Source: Papio anubis (taxonomy: Eukaryota; Chordata; Mammalia; Primates; Cercopithecidae). From it: a DNA stretch of 64,000 nucleotides. The notes under the pieces were generated by a model. That model saw only the letters and a program-made list of their open reading frames with translations. It was not told the DNA's origin and made no database searches. Of the stretch, positions 1 through 11,819 are shown in pieces. Both the position numbers and the translations under genes were made by a program. The stretch spans positions 631,510-695,509 of the forward strand of contig NC_044985.1 of assembly GCF_008728515.1 (NCBI RefSeq), in the 5' to 3' direction. The number at the start of each line of letters is the position of its first letter. Position 1 is the stretch's first letter.

Positions 1-59
1 TTAAAAAAATCTAAATTCAAATTCAACTGGGCATCTTGCATTCTATCAGGCAATCTAGC

Positions 60-928
60 TGGAACTCTAGGTTTCTGTTTTCATAAAGGCTTTATTGATA
101 TATAGAAGGGTACAATGCAATGGTTTTCAATGTATTCACTGACTTGTGTAATCATCACCCCAGTCTCAGTGTAGAACATTTTAGTCTTCTCACAAAATCC
201 CTGCACCAATTAATAGTTGCTCACGGCCTCCACCTCCAGTGCTAGGTAACCACTAATCTATTTTTTTTGTTTTTATGGATGAGCTGATTCTGGATATTTC
301 ATGTGAATGGAACCATAGAATATGAGGTCTTTCATGACTGTCTTCTTTCACTTGCCATCAGGTTCTCAAGGTTCATCTGGGTTGTAGCATGGGCCAGAAT
401 TCCATTGTTTTTCATGGCCAAATATTATTCCATTGTATGGGTATACCACATTTTATTTATTCATTCACCTTTTGATGGACATTTGGATTGTTTATAAGTC
501 TTGGCTCTTTCGAATAATACTGTTATAAAAATTTTCGTATGTCTTTGTGTGGACATATGTTTTTATTTCCCTTGAGTATGTAACTAGACATGAAATTAAT
601 TGCCAGGTCATATGGTAACTTTATGTTTAACAGTTTGAGGAACTGCCAAACTCTTTTTCAAAGTGGCTGTGCCATTTTACATTCTCACCAACAAGTGTGA
701 AATTTCCAATTTTCTACATCCTCAGCCACACTTGATATTGTCTGTCTTTTCGATGTTAGCCATCCTAGGAGCTGTGAAGTGGTATCACCTAGTGGTTTTT
801 ATTTGCATTTCTCTGATGACTAATAATTGCAGGCATCTTTTCATGTGCTTATAGCCATTTATTTATCTTCTCTGGAAAAATACTCAAATCCTTTGCCCAT
901 TTTGAAATTTTAAAAAATTACAAAATTT
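60..928 (-). mobile_element. Ancient L1 (L1M-type) ORF2 C-terminal and 3' region
   Basis: Read on the minus strand this is the end of L1 ORF2 and the start of the 3' UTR. The plus strand shows the usual antisense phrases, such as cattgtatgggtatacca near 432 and gatggacatttggattgttt near 474. The frame is full of stops, so no product is expected. The same element continues at 1201-1294 and about 1880-1992, on either side of later insertions. The divergence suggests an L1M subfamily, but the exact name needs a repeat library. Confidence 0.85.
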
Positions 929-1183
929 GGGAGGCTGAGACGGGCCGATCACGAGGTCAGGAGATCGAGACCATCCTGGCTAACATGGTGAAACCCTGTC
1001 TCTACTAAAAAATACAAAAAACTAGCCAGGCGAGGTGGTGGGTGCCTGTAGTCCCAGCTACTTGGGAGGCTGAGGCAGGAGAATGGCGTGAACCCGGGAG
1101 GCGGAGCTTGCAGTGAGCTGAGATCCGGCCACAGCACTCCAGCCTGGGCGACAGAGCAAGACTCTGTCTCAAAAAAAAAAAAA
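929..1183 (+). mobile_element. AluY-class element, 5'-truncated, Old World monkey-like
   Basis: This Alu lacks about the first 45 bases and ends in a poly(A) run. It is flanked by a perfect 17-bp target-site duplication, aaaaaattacaaaattt, at 912-928 and 1184-1200. The element has gagacgggc (937-945), aaaaaactagcc (1016-1027), gcgaggtgg (1030-1038) and agatccggcc (1121-1130). I recognise this combination from cercopithecid AluYR-type subfamilies. Presence of the Alu is certain; the subfamily and species reading is inference. Confidence 0.93.
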
Positions 1184-1200
1184 AAAAAATTACAAAATTT

Positions 1201-1294
1201 TAGGAGTTATATATTCTGGATGCAAGTCCATTATCAGATATACAATTTGAAAATATATTTCCTCATTCTCTTTGTTGTCTTCTTCTTTTCTTTT
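1201..1294 (-). mobile_element. Continuation of the 60-928 L1M
   Basis: After the Alu and its duplicated site the same minus-strand L1 text resumes (gatgcaagtccattatcaga near 1219). It then breaks off near 1294 at unrelated sequence. Confidence 0.7.
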
Positions 1295-1528
1295 TTAAAG
1301 TATCGTAGTCTTTGTTATGTACCCACACAACTCTGATGTTATTGACTCCCGAGGAATGCAGGTAAATGGGGGAGGGGCCAATTTTCAATGCTGAGGATTA
1401 AAAGAGGCCACCAATTCCCCATGTAAAGGTAGGCAGAGACTGCCAAATATCTGGCCAAACACCTGCCAATCGTTCTGTGTCCTTCATTGTTTATCTTTTC
1501 ATCATTCCTCCTGTTAGGGAAGTAAAGC
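1295..1528. other. Unassigned insert inside L1M
   Basis: About 230 bases that do not continue the surrounding L1. There is no open frame of note and no family I can name. It lies immediately before the poly(T) start of the next L1 fragment, so it was either inserted with it or is an older mobile remnant. Confidence 0.5.
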
Positions 1529-1870
1529 TTTTTTTTTTTCTTTTTTAAAAATAATTTTTAATTATCATGGGTGAGTAATAGTTGTAAATATTTATAAATA
1601 TAAAGTATTATGGGGTACATGTGATGCTGTGATACAGGCCTCCAATGTTTAATGATCAAATCATGATAATCAAGATATCCACCACCTCAAGTATTATTAT
1701 TTCTTCGTGTTAGGGACATTCCAATTCCATTCCTTTAGTGATTTTAAAACATACAATAAATTATTTTCAGCTATAGTCTCCCTATTATGCTACTGAACAC
1801 TGGATCTTGTTCACTCTACCTAAGTGTATCTTTGTACCCATTAACCATCCCCACTTTATCTCTCTCTCTT
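1529..1870 (-). mobile_element. L1 3' UTR fragment with poly(A) end
   Basis: Begins with a T-rich run (the poly(A) tail on the minus strand). It continues with the antisense of an L1MA/L1MB/L1PB-like 3' UTR (ggggtacatgtgatgctgtg at 1612, cattaaccatccccacttta near 1840). It is 5'-truncated at about 1870 and inserted in the older L1M. Confidence 0.75.
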
Positions 1871-1879
1871 GTCTTTCCC

Positions 1880-1992
1880 TTTCTTGACTGTGTTCTTTGA
1901 AGTACAAAGTTTTCAATTTTGATGAAGTTCAATGTATCTATTTTTTCTTTTTCTGTTTGTGCTTTGGATGCCATATCTATCGAATCATTACC
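1880..1992 (-). mobile_element. Third block of the interrupted L1M
   Basis: Antisense ORF2 text (gttctttgaagtacaaagtt near 1891, gatgaagttcaatgtatcta) resumes the element seen at 60-928 and 1201-1294. Confidence 0.7.
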
Positions 1993-2029
1993 CTCGTTGG
2001 TAGTTGAGAGTGGGTGGTGTGGTGTCTGT

Positions 2030-2150
2030 CTCCTCTCTAGAACGTAAGTTCCATAGGGCAGGTGTTTCTCTCTGTATTCCCAAAATCCAGAAAAATGTCT
2101 AACACCTAGTGGGTGCTCAGTAATTATTTATTGAATGTGAAAAGAAATGA
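2030..2150 (+). mobile_element. L2 LINE 3' end
   Basis: Contains the characteristic L2 3' sequence in degenerate form: a ctctagaacgtaagttcc block, ctgtattcccaaaatccag, then acctagtgggtgctcagtaa and ttattgaatg. This is an ancient mammalian remnant without coding capacity. Confidence 0.75.
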
Positions 2151-4999
2151 ATAACGTGGATTTAATGATGGATGAAACAGGAGTGCAATTGGAAGGAACC
2201 CAAAGTAAAGGGAAAATTCCCTTTTCATGATGAGGAGAGTTGAGTGCGTTTACGGATAGGATGGGAAGCACCGAAGGCAGTACACGAAGAAGCAGAGGAA
2301 ATCGGGGCAATGCGTGGAGCAGATGGAGAGGGATATGTCTAGGCCACATGTGAGACTTACCTTGCACGGGAGGCTCACCTTTCTCACAGAGACACAGACG
2401 TGCATCTGGTGGGAACAGCAAAAGCTCACAGCTGGGGCCTGGCTGTTGTCTGCTGTGCTGAGGCGGGTGATGCGATGTGCCTGCCTGAGAGTGTGGAGCT
2501 TGTAGAAGAGGCTGAGTGGAATCATGATCCGGAATAACTAAGGGATTCCAGTCTTTGCAGAAGACCCAAGGCAATGGGTAATCATCACTTTCTTGCCACC
2601 AGTTCCCATGCTTGGGGATGGGGGACATATTTCCCAACAGAACTCTACACCTGAAGAATAAGAGAAGCAGATAATCTGTACCCCAGGTCTGAATGGTGCC
2701 CCTGCACCCTGCCTCTATGCAGTGCACCCTTGGCTCTAACATGTAGGGGCCACTGGGTATATTTTTCCAGAGGTGAGGAGGTGTCCCCACCTCCAACCCT
2801 GCCCCAGCATCTTTCTTGTGCTTTTATCCAGAAACCTACTTCATAGAGTGAATTGAGCCTCCCTTTTCCTTTATTGTCCAGGGCTAAAATGTTCTCATTC
2901 TTGATGGTGTGTTATAAACACAAGCATTTATTCCTAATGGGCATTCTCCATTTCACGGCAAGTACTAACTCCAAAAATAAGCCATCGCTTCCACTGAAAG
3001 CAAATTGAGGATTTAACAACTGTTTCTGAGCATGGCTGAAGAAATGAGATGAAATTTTGGAGAAACATATTGTCCTGACAAAATGTCATTGCCCAGGGTG
3101 GAGAGGAGCCAATTATAGCTGTCTGGCAGGGCTGCAGCCAATGTCTTGAGGAGGGCTCCACAGATGGTGGTGGGATGCGCGTCCACCCTGGGTGAGGGCA
3201 CCTGTGTGTCATTGCTCATCCCTCGCTTGGATCCATAAGCAAAACAGCATTTTTGAAGTAAAAGTGTCCCTGTTAGAAACAGGGGCTATGTCTTTTCTGC
3301 AGTAAAAGCAAAGGTGAAGAGAATTATGCTAGAAATGTCTCAGCTTCTGTTGTTTTAACTTGTGTGGACTGATTTCAGTCTTCATGTCACCATATTATAC
3401 CAGACACCAGGAGCCTGGTGGACTCATTTCCTTTCCAAGCTGACGGTGTCCCTTAACCCTGACTCTGGGTTTCCTTGATGCTGCCTAGAATTCTGACCTC
3501 TCCAGCACCCTCCACAGCCTCCTCTGGATTCAAGGTTCTCACAGTTCCAATAAAGAAAGTCCATGCTGCCTGACACGGGAAAGGTCAGCCATATTTACAC
3601 TTTTAACTGAATACAGTTTAAAGTGAAAAAAAATTGCAGAAAAGGTATTTTTAAAAATATTTAGGTTTGTGTGAGAGTTGGATGTTCCACATATTGCTTT
3701 ATTCAAACAGCTGGGAGGCAGATGCACCTGACCTCGGTTAAGCTATTTGCACTTGTAAATGTTAGAGTTTGACTGTATTAGTAAAATTATATTCATTAAT
3801 GTAAATTGCATGCAGTGAAAACTCTGTCTTTCCTGTGTGTATGTAAACAGTGTTTGCCTGAATTCGCAGGGCATGCACTCATTACGAACGCACTCAGATT
3901 TTGAAGGAGTATGCACTCTATTCTGGAAGTCATCTAGCTGTGATTCCTCCAAGATCCTTATTGTCAAAGTGTAAAATCAAACAAGCAGTAATTTAGCACC
4001 AGCCAGGTTGAGCACCTTTCAACCTTTGCAGTAGCTTCCAGCCCCAGGCTGCCACCATGGGTTTCATGCTGATGCAGCTTCTGGCCATATTTCTATCTTC
4101 CTGAGTTTTCTGAAAATACATGGGGCTGGTGGCTGGTGGACACCGAAGCAGATCCAGGGGAGGCACTGCTGTTTGGTGGGAGGTCTTCACAATCCTCGCA
4201 CAAAGCTGCTTTTATTTTATCCCTAAAGTCGTCCTAATTTGCATTTTCTTCACTCATCACCACACATGAGGCCTTTTAACACGAGCAAGGATTTCCTGCT
4301 TTGGGTCTTCACCTGCACCCTGAGTGATTGCGGCAGACCCAGCTAGCTGTCTTGTCATAACCCACCCCATCCCTTCCTCCTTTTCAACATAGTTCCACTT
4401 TTTAAGGTACCTTCTGTGAGCCCTGAGCTCTCCAGCCTCAGAGAGCTCATCTGCATTGGTATAAATCAGCCTAGTGACTTCAGGCTTTTTTCCAATAATT
4501 CATTTAAGCAGGAGAGTAGGCTGCAAATCCGGCTGGGAGACACAGGGGTAGTGTACTGTGTTGGGGGTGGTGGTGCAGTGTGCCTGGGAAGGTTTTCTTT
4601 CCTCCAATAGAAAGAACTGAGGGATAAACAGCATGGGATGTTGGATGAAAGTTTGGAACTGTTGCAGCCATCTTGCAATCAAGAGGAATTATCTCACAAG
4701 AACAATCCAGCATGAAGGGTAAAAAGATAAAACTAATGTCGATATATGAGGTGGAGTAGGATTAAAAAATCTTGGTTTCTGATGATATTTTTGAGCTGTT
4801 GAGTTAACTACTAACTTCAGGCTTCTTGTTAGGCGAGACAATATTGTCTTTATAGTTAAACCAAATAAATCAGGATTTTCTATAGCTTTCAGCAGAAGAA
4901 TCCAAAATAGTAGTCTATGCCAAAGGTAAACTGATTATTGTTACTTACTGTATTTAACATTCCCAGTGATCCTCTAATGCCTTAGAAAAATTCAAATTC

Positions 5000-5420
5000 C
5001 TGGGTGTGGCCTAGGAGGCCCTCTAAGATCCAACTCATGTCCCCATCACTAGATTATTTTTTACCTTCACTCCTCATCGCCCCCAAACCCCCACAAACAA
5101 TATCCACGCAAAAGCTCTTGCAGATCCCCAATTCACCATGCCCCATCCTGTTGCAATGTCTTCACATGGGCCCTGCAGTCATCCTAGAACATCTTGTGGC
5201 TGTGGATTTATCTGGATTATTCATCAATCCTTCTTCTAGACTCAGCCCAGGTCCTGTCTCCAACGTATGATTCTCCACTCTTCTCTTCTGCTTGGCTGGG
5301 TGGTCCCCACTTTGTGCTTCCTCAGCTCCTTGTGCATCCTCTACCCTGGGGTCACCTTCCTGTGATCTTTACTATTAGTGACATCAGGAGCCAACCCAGA
5401 GGTCATGGCCATGAAAGCCA
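5000..5420 (+). mobile_element. Probable L2 LINE internal remnant
   Basis: The segment aggccctctaagatccaact (5020) and the following C-rich pyrimidine text resemble the distal L2 ORF2/3' region (aggccctacatgatctggcc). The match is by eye and heavily diverged; a library search would be needed to confirm it. Confidence 0.4.
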
Positions 5421-5587
5421 GAGACAGATCTGACTTATCAACTCTCCCCAGGCATTGTTGGTCCATGAAGCTTAACGGGTGTGACTAATGTGCCAGCTGA
5501 GCCCAGCTTAGAGAGGTAAGGCTTGATCACTCTGCCTTCATCTATGCATCCTGATAGCATGGCACTGTTTACACTGCTATTTTTAAA

Positions 5588-6634
5588 AGAGTTTTATTCT
5601 TTTCTTTTTCAATTTTTATTCTGGATTCCGGGGGTACATGTGCAGGTTTGTTGCAAAGGTATATTGTGTGATGCTGGGGTTTCAGGTACGATTAAGTCCA
5701 TCACTCAGGAAGTGAGCATAGTACCCAATAGGTAGTTTTTCAACACGTGCTCCCCTCTCCTCCCTCCCCTTACATTCCCCAGTGTCTGTTGTTCCCTTCT
5801 TTGTGTCTGTATGTACTCAATGTTTAGCTCCCACTTATAAGTGAGAACACACAGTACTTGGCTTTCTGGTCCTGCATTAGTTGGCTTAGGGTAGTGGGCT
5901 CTAGCTGCATCCATGTTGTTGCAAAGCATATGATTTTGTTCTTTTTTATGACTGTATAGTATTTAATGGTGTATATGGACCGCATTTTCTTTACACAGTT
6001 CACCACCTGTGGACACCTAGGTTGATTTCATGTTTTTGCTGTTGTGAATTGTGTTGTGCTACACCTACAGGTGCATGGGTCTTTTTGGCAGAACAATTTA
6101 TTTTCCTTTAGGTACACACTGAGTATAGGATTGCTGGGTTGAGTGGTAGTTCAACTCTGTTCTTTGAGAGATCTCCAAATTGCTCTTCACAGAGGCTGAA
6201 CTAATTTACACACCTATCAACAGTGTATAAAACGTGCATAAGCTTTCCCCTTCTTCTCAACCTTGCCCATGTATTTTTTTTTTTTTTTACTTTTTAACAA
6301 AACCATCCTGACTGGTTTGAGATGGTGTCTCATTGTGGTTTTGATTTGCATTTCTCTGGTGGTTGGTGAGGCTGAGCATTTTTTCATGTTTCTTGGCCAC
6401 TTGTGTGTCTTGAGAAGTGTCTGTTTATGTTCTTTTGCCCACTTTTTAATTTTTTTTTTTCCTTGTTGATTTATCTAAGTTCCTTACAGATTCTGGATAC
6501 TAGGCCTTTGTCAGATGCAGAGTTTCTGAATGTTTTCTTCCATTCTGTGTGTTGTCTGCTTATTCTGCTGATAGTTTGTCTTACTGTGCAGAAGCTCTTC
6601 AGTTTAATTGGGTCCCACTTGTCAACTTACGGTG
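5588..6634 (-). mobile_element. 5'-truncated L1PA/L1PB, 3' end
   Basis: Minus-strand L1 of about 1.05 kb. It has a 3' UTR with the antisense ggggtacatgtgcaggttt at 5631, the end of ORF2 (acttataagtgagaacac near 5834) and ORF2 text up to caattgggtcccacttgtca-like sequence near 6606. It is less diverged than the L1M copies here. A possible short target-site duplication atttttaaa is at 5579-5587 and 6635-6643. The truncation and stops preclude function. Confidence 0.9.
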
Positions 6635-6643
6635 ATTTTTAAA

Positions 6644-9619
6644 CTCAGTTTCCATGTGTCCAGTTTATCACCATAGTAACCCACACCCCATAATAATTGT
6701 TGGGGACCATAATCAACAAAGGAGGGGAAATGACCTTGTGCTTGTCCCCAGGCTTCTCACAGGGTAGTCTGTGGCCCCTGCTGGGTTGGGGTGGGCAGTG
6801 CCCCAGGAAAGCTCCAGGCGGGCTCTCAGGTGCGTCTGGGAACACTGCTCACCGCCTCAGCAAGGGCCAGATCAAGAAGATCCTCACAGCACTAAAGAGA
6901 GAGGCACAGACGCCCACCTCTCTGTCCAGTTCTATCCTAATCATTCAAGGAGTTGGGCAAAGCTTGATGATGACAGGGAACTCAGTGTCTCCTCCCACTG
7001 TGTCAGAAGAGAAGTAGAAGGCTGCAGGGAGTGAGGCCGAATGTGTGCCGCAGGTTAGAGACCTCTGTGTGCTAGGACCTGGGCCCCAGGGTAGCCCACC
7101 CGAGTCCATTAAGCCATCGTCCATGTTCTTGCCAATACTCTCTTTTGGCCTTCATCTATTAGACTATATGAGCCTTTGAGGAAATGGCCTATTTCATATT
7201 TTGTATATCTCCAGAACAAAGCAATCTAAAAAATTCCATGTACCTGGCGTGCTGCCTGATTTGTAGCCTGCATTCACTAACTCTTAGCTGGAGAGCTGTT
7301 AATTTAGCACTGAGCATTCTGTCTTCTCCTGGGTTTCTCTCTCCTGCTGTGTTCTCAGCATTCTCATGCTATTTCCTTCCTGTTCACACGCTTGGGGTTT
7401 CCTCACCCAGCCATTTCCAGAATTCACCTCTCTCCTAAAGCCTCCCGGTCCCTAAGGATTGTGCTGATGTGGAGCAAGACTGGAGCCTCTGCTGGGCGTC
7501 CTGGAGCCAGCGAGTGATGGGAATCATGTATGACATGATAGACACATATGTGGTACCCTCCATGACAGGGCACACAGCTTCCTGGGGGACACAAGTACAC
7601 GTGTCTTGTGGGAGGAATTCTAGAATGACAGAGAGGGTGGTGCATCCACTCAACCAACCAGGGAGGGGAATTCAAGGGAGATTTCAGAGAGAAAGGCACA
7701 TCAGAGCTGGGCATTGAGGGAAACGTGGGAGTTTCCAAGGCAGAAAGTCAGGGAAGGGCACCAATGACAGAGGAAACAGAAGTGACATGGCTGTGGCAAG
7801 TGAAGAGTGAGCTCGATGTAGCTCTCTGCCTTGAGGCCGCAGCCCTTCTGCCTTGGATGGCTGTGTTCCTCGCCAAATGCCACCCCCGCACCCAGCCAAG
7901 TCCCGCTGGTACCCAGGGGAGTCATGATCCAAGGGCGCCCACCCAAAGGCTCAGAAGGAATCTCTGACACGTGCGGAGAGGCAGAAGGAGAAACTATCTC
8001 AGGGATAATGGTCAGGAAGAGCTGATGGGGGTGAACTGAGAACCCAGACAAGTTGGAAATATCGGGAAGCAGCAACAAGGGGTAAGCTGGGGAGATGGGT
8101 TGGCAGAGAGGAGTACGCAGTGGACATGCAGACGAAGCAGGTGGCGGACTGCGCCTTAGCTCTGGAGAAGGGGCTGCCTGCATTTACTCCCCTGCCACAA
8201 ACCAGGAGTAAATGCTCATTGCTATTAAGCAGCTCCCCCAGGGTGGCAGGGCTTGTGAGTCAGGGAGCTGGGGTTAGAATCCAGCTCTGGCCTAACGCCA
8301 AAAGTCATGCCAGCTGAAAAGAGCAGAAGACAGCAAATCTAAGTCACAGCAAAGCGTTACTTACTGTTCTCCAGAGGAATGCTCAGCGTCATATAAGGAA
8401 ATAGAGGCTCCCTCGAGAGTAAAAAAATGACTTTAATATTTACGACAATAATAGCGAGCATTTATTGCGCACTTACTATGTGCAAGCACTGCTCTAAGTA
8501 CTTTGCATGAATTATCTCATTTCAGGAGACTTTACTGCATACTCTGTTCCAGCACTTCTTTTTCCTTAAGTTACTCCCGGAATCGGGGCTGACGGCTAAT
8601 GCACGGTAGCCATTTTTCACAGCATCCTCTGGTTTGGGGTGGCTGTCAAGTGTGTGCTAGTTCTGGGATTCATACACTTTTTACTTCATTTCTTCATCCT
8701 AGCCCCAGTACAAATCAATGGGAAAAAATTAGCAGAGAGGAGTTTGACCAGTTGCACGACCACTGACTTAAATATTAATAAAATGATTATGGCACATGAT
8801 GGTTTACATGATTAAGAGTGTTGGATCTTTCTCAAAGTATTTTCACACTTACATCATTCGTGTCTCATAACACTCCCTTTTCCCTGTGAGTTTTTGTGCT
8901 ACTGCGACCCATCTCCTTGCTGAAGCCAGGGGATGTCCAGAGGAGAGAGGTGGTTGGGGGTGTGGGTCCCTGAGGGGACGGCCGCCTGAGCTCTCAGGCT
9001 GGGTTCCAGCTCCTGGGTCAGTTGTAAGGAATGCTATGAGTCGGAGCATGGTCACTGTGTCACGCACTGGTGGTCTCTCCCTGGTTTGGTGGAGTTGCTC
9101 TGAATGGGACCAAAACTAGATGGACTGAATCTTCCTCTTTCTTTTGAAAATCTCTGGCCCAGGCCAGGCTGGGTGCACCCTGGGGGTTTCCTGGGGCCTC
9201 CTGTTCTCACTGGGCTGGGACACATCATCCTGCAGGCTGTGGACTTTCTCCCATGCCACGTTATTCATTCTCCTGTTTATTCAGTCACGTGTGCATGTAT
9301 TCGCTCAGCCGTCCATCCACCCAATTTTGACACCTGAGGTCAGGCGAGGATCTTGGGCTGTCATCCTCCTTGGCCTGTTCAGCCATCGTCTGCTTGCAGG
9401 GGCTCCTTGTGTGGCTGCCTCCCTCTTATGGGGGACCTTCTTCATCAGCTCAGGCCTCATCTTCTCTGTGGCTGAGTTCTACCTCCAGCACTCCAGCAAA
9501 CTCCCCAGGGTCTTCTCCAGAAGAAACGAGGGTATTTCCGGGACCAGTGCATGCCCCACAGGAGGGCACAGGTCCTGAGCGGTGCTCATTCAGCTGTCCA
9601 TCCACCCATTCCTTCCTTC
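6644..9619. other. Mostly non-repetitive interval
   Basis: Moderately GC-rich sequence without a recognisable gene. Overlapping frames of up to 160 codons occur on both strands at 7.4-8.2 kb and 9.1-9.6 kb, but none has a recognisable domain. A MIR lies at 8443-8525 and another very weak MIR-like trace (minus) is possible at 8215-8290. Faint L2-like text occurs near 7155-7240. Confidence 0.55.
8443..8525 (-). mobile_element. MIR SINE fragment
   Basis: Plus-strand text aatagcgagcatttattgcg, then cttactatgtgcaagcact, ctctaagtactttgcatgaa and ttatctcattt matches the reverse complement of the MIR 3' half. Confidence 0.85.
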
Positions 9620-9746
9620 ATTTTTCTTGTAGTGAAATACATGTCACAGGGCATTTACCATCTTAGCCATCTTGACATCTTGAAGTGTGCAGTTCGGGAG
9701 CATGAAGTACATTCACATTGTTGTGTAACCATCACCACTCTCCTTC
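9620..9746 (-). mobile_element. L1M 3' UTR, block 1
   Basis: Antisense L1M 3' UTR (ggcatttaccatcttagcca at 9651, gtacattcacattgttgtgt at 9707). The element continues at 10065-10331 and 10770-11010 around two later insertions. Confidence 0.8.
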
Positions 9747-9759
9747 TCTAAAACTTTTT

Positions 9760-10051
9760 TTTTTTTTTTTTTTCTTGAGACAGTCTCGCTCTGTCGCCCA
9801 GGCTGGAGTGCAGCAGCGTGATCTCGGCTCACTGCAAGCTCCACCTCAGGTTCCAGCAATTCCCTGCCTCAGCCTTCTGAGTAGCTGGGATTACAGGCAC
9901 CCGCCACCACGCCCAGCTAATTTTTGTATTTTTAGTAGAGATGGGGTTTCACTATCTAGGCCAGGCTGGTCTTGAACTCCTGACCTCCTGATCCACCCAA
10001 CTTGGCCTCCCAAAGTGTTGGGATTACAGGTGTGAGCCACTACGCTCGGCC
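9760..10051 (-). mobile_element. Alu element
   Basis: Full-length Alu on the minus strand: poly(T), gagacagtctcgctctgtcg, and the Alu 5' end at ctcggcc. It is flanked by a 13-bp duplication with one mismatch, tctaaaacttttt (9747-9759) and tccaaaacttttt (10052-10064). It inserted into the L1M 3' UTR. Confidence 0.95.
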
Positions 10052-10064
10052 TCCAAAACTTTTT

Positions 10065-10331
10065 AATCTTCCCAAACTTAAACTCTGAACCCACTAGACA
10101 ATGACTCCCCGTCCCTCCTCCCCCCAGCCACTGGCACACACCATTCTACTTTTTGTCTCTGTGAATGTGACTCCTGGAGGTATCTCATCTAAGTGGGATC
10201 ACACAGTATTTTTATTTTTGTGTCTGGCTTCTTTCTCTTAGCACGATCTCCTCAAGGTTCATCCATGTCGTGGTGTGTATGAGAATCTCCTTCCTTTTTC
10301 AGGCTGAATGATATGCTGTTGTATGTATGCA
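10065..10331 (-). mobile_element. L1M 3' UTR/ORF2 end, block 2
   Basis: Continues the element from 9746 (cccccagccactggcacaca at 10123, cctcaaggttcatccatgtc at 10251). It stops near tatgtatgcat, where a foreign segment begins. Confidence 0.8.
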
Positions 10332-10769
10332 TGTGGCATGTGGGGTCCCACAGTTTCCCCCACTTCTGTCTCTGTCCTGCCTGAGAAACACTGAGGGCCT
10401 TGACCACTGTGTGGCCTGGGCAGCTGCGTGTTTCCCTTGTAAGCTTGTACCCAAGCTGGTGCCTTGAATTGCTCAGGCATCAGTGATAAAGCTGTTGAAG
10501 CCAGTGTGAGAAAACACCTGTTTTCAGACATAGCCGGTAGATCATCTCTTTTCTTACTCTCCATCCCGAGGATGCTGAAGCCCTCTGTGTGTAAGTTCCC
10601 CTAACGAAAGCTTTGGATGCATCCCCTCACATTTAGTGCTCTTTTTTTTTCTTTTACCAAATCCCAACTGGCTCCATCTTGGGATGGCTTGGGGTAGTCC
10701 CTCGTGGGAATTCCCCCGCCGCCTGTTTTGCCGTAACTCCAGCAGGAGCTTCAGCTGCAGGGAACTGCA
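10332..10769. mobile_element. Unassigned LTR-like insertion in L1M
   Basis: About 440 bases interrupt a continuous L1M reading: the L1 stops at about 10331 and resumes at gccatactttgcctgtcc (about 10770). The size, a possible TGTGGGG start and a possible CTGCA end would fit a solo LTR. However, no poly(A) signal, no clear target-site duplication and no family could be recognised. The orientation is unknown. Confidence 0.45.
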
Positions 10770-11010
10770 CGCCATACTTTGCCTGTCCACTCCTCCGTGG
10801 ACGGACACTTGGGTTGCTTCCATGCCTCGGGTATTGTGAATAATGCTGCTATGAACACGGGGGTGTGCAAATCTCTTAGACACCTTGCTTTCTAATATTA
10901 TGGGAATATACCAGAAGCAGGATTGCTAGATCATATGATAGTTCTATTTTTAACTTTTTGAGGAAATGCATGCTGTTTTCCATGGCAGTCCATCTGTTCA
11001 TTTTTAAGCA
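10770..11010 (-). mobile_element. L1M ORF2 end, block 3
   Basis: Antisense text resumes: gacacttgggttgcttccat at 10803, aataatgctgctatgaacac at 10840, and ggattgctagatcatatgat. It fades out near 11010. Confidence 0.8.
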
Positions 11011-11819
11011 CAGCGCTGCCCTCTGTGGAGGGCACTGTGGCAGCCTTCCCCGCAGGCTGGGCTCTCTGCACTCTCGTGCATGCCCGGCATGAAGTGGTAG
11101 TCAGTGAATACTGTGCTGAAGATTAACCAAGTGAATGGGATGCCTTCAAAAGTGCTGGAAGACCTAGGGAAATTTCCTTTTACCCCAGAGCAATCTCAAA
11201 AGCACCAAAGACTCCGAGTCTCTCATTCTCCTGCTCACCCTCTCCCCATCTGCAGAGGCTGAGAGGAAGCTCCTGACCCTACCTAAAACACCACTTGTAT
11301 TCAGTGTATGGGGAAACATTTGTGGTCCTGCAAGGATGGGGTGGGATTTGCAAATTTGCTTCACAAGCACTTCCTCTGTTGGGCTGAGGCAGTGAGAATT
11401 GTTGCATTTCCAGAAATCCAGTGATCTGTAATTGTCTCTCTGAACCAGTTGGCACTTTTCATTCTCCGTGGTCGTGGCTGAGACACTTGCCTCAATGGAG
11501 GTTCCAGCAGCAAACGCGTCATGTTGCAAATGCTCCTCTGCTGTGCAGGTGTCCCTGGGCATAGGACATTCTCGTGGTTTGCACATCCAGGCTGATTTGG
11601 GGGAGAGATTCACTTCTGACAGCAGATCTTTAATACAACTAAAGAAATGATGGTGCTGTCTGCATTCACCTGCTGCTGGATGACTCACTGCTGTGAAGTC
11701 GATGCTATCGCTGCTTGTCGGAAAAGTTTAAACTTGCAGTTTGGGAAGAAACATATGCCCTTGTTACATAATGTTGGGATACAGTGACTTCATTATAGAC
11801 CGAAGCTTAATGAAAGCAA
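11011..11819. other. Non-repetitive interval
   Basis: No family recognised. A minus-strand frame (11164-11688, 174 codons) is open, but its first codon is GTG and no domain is visible, so I treat it as chance. The boundary to the following L1M 3' UTR is vague. Confidence 0.5.

Larger units (their letters stand above)
1993..5587. other. Mostly non-repetitive interval
   Basis: No conserved coding family is recognisable here. There is one long minus-strand open frame at 2128-2796, but it ends inside an L2 remnant and resembles no protein I know. Two L2-like stretches are listed separately. The rest shows no tandem repeat, RNA gene or promoter signature that I can support. Confidence 0.6.

Noticed and set aside
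2128..2796. 222-codon minus-strand open frame in non-repetitive DNA
   Set aside because: It is the longest non-repeat frame, but it ends within an L2 remnant, shows no domain, signal or splice context, and overlaps other open frames. Conservation of the frame in related primates would be needed to revive it.
7701..8183. 160-codon minus-strand frame
   Set aside because: Overlapping frames on both strands in moderately GC-rich DNA, no domain, no splice or promoter support.
11164..11688. 174-codon minus-strand open frame
   Set aside because: Begins at GTG, not ATG; no recognisable domain and no promoter nearby. Probably chance.
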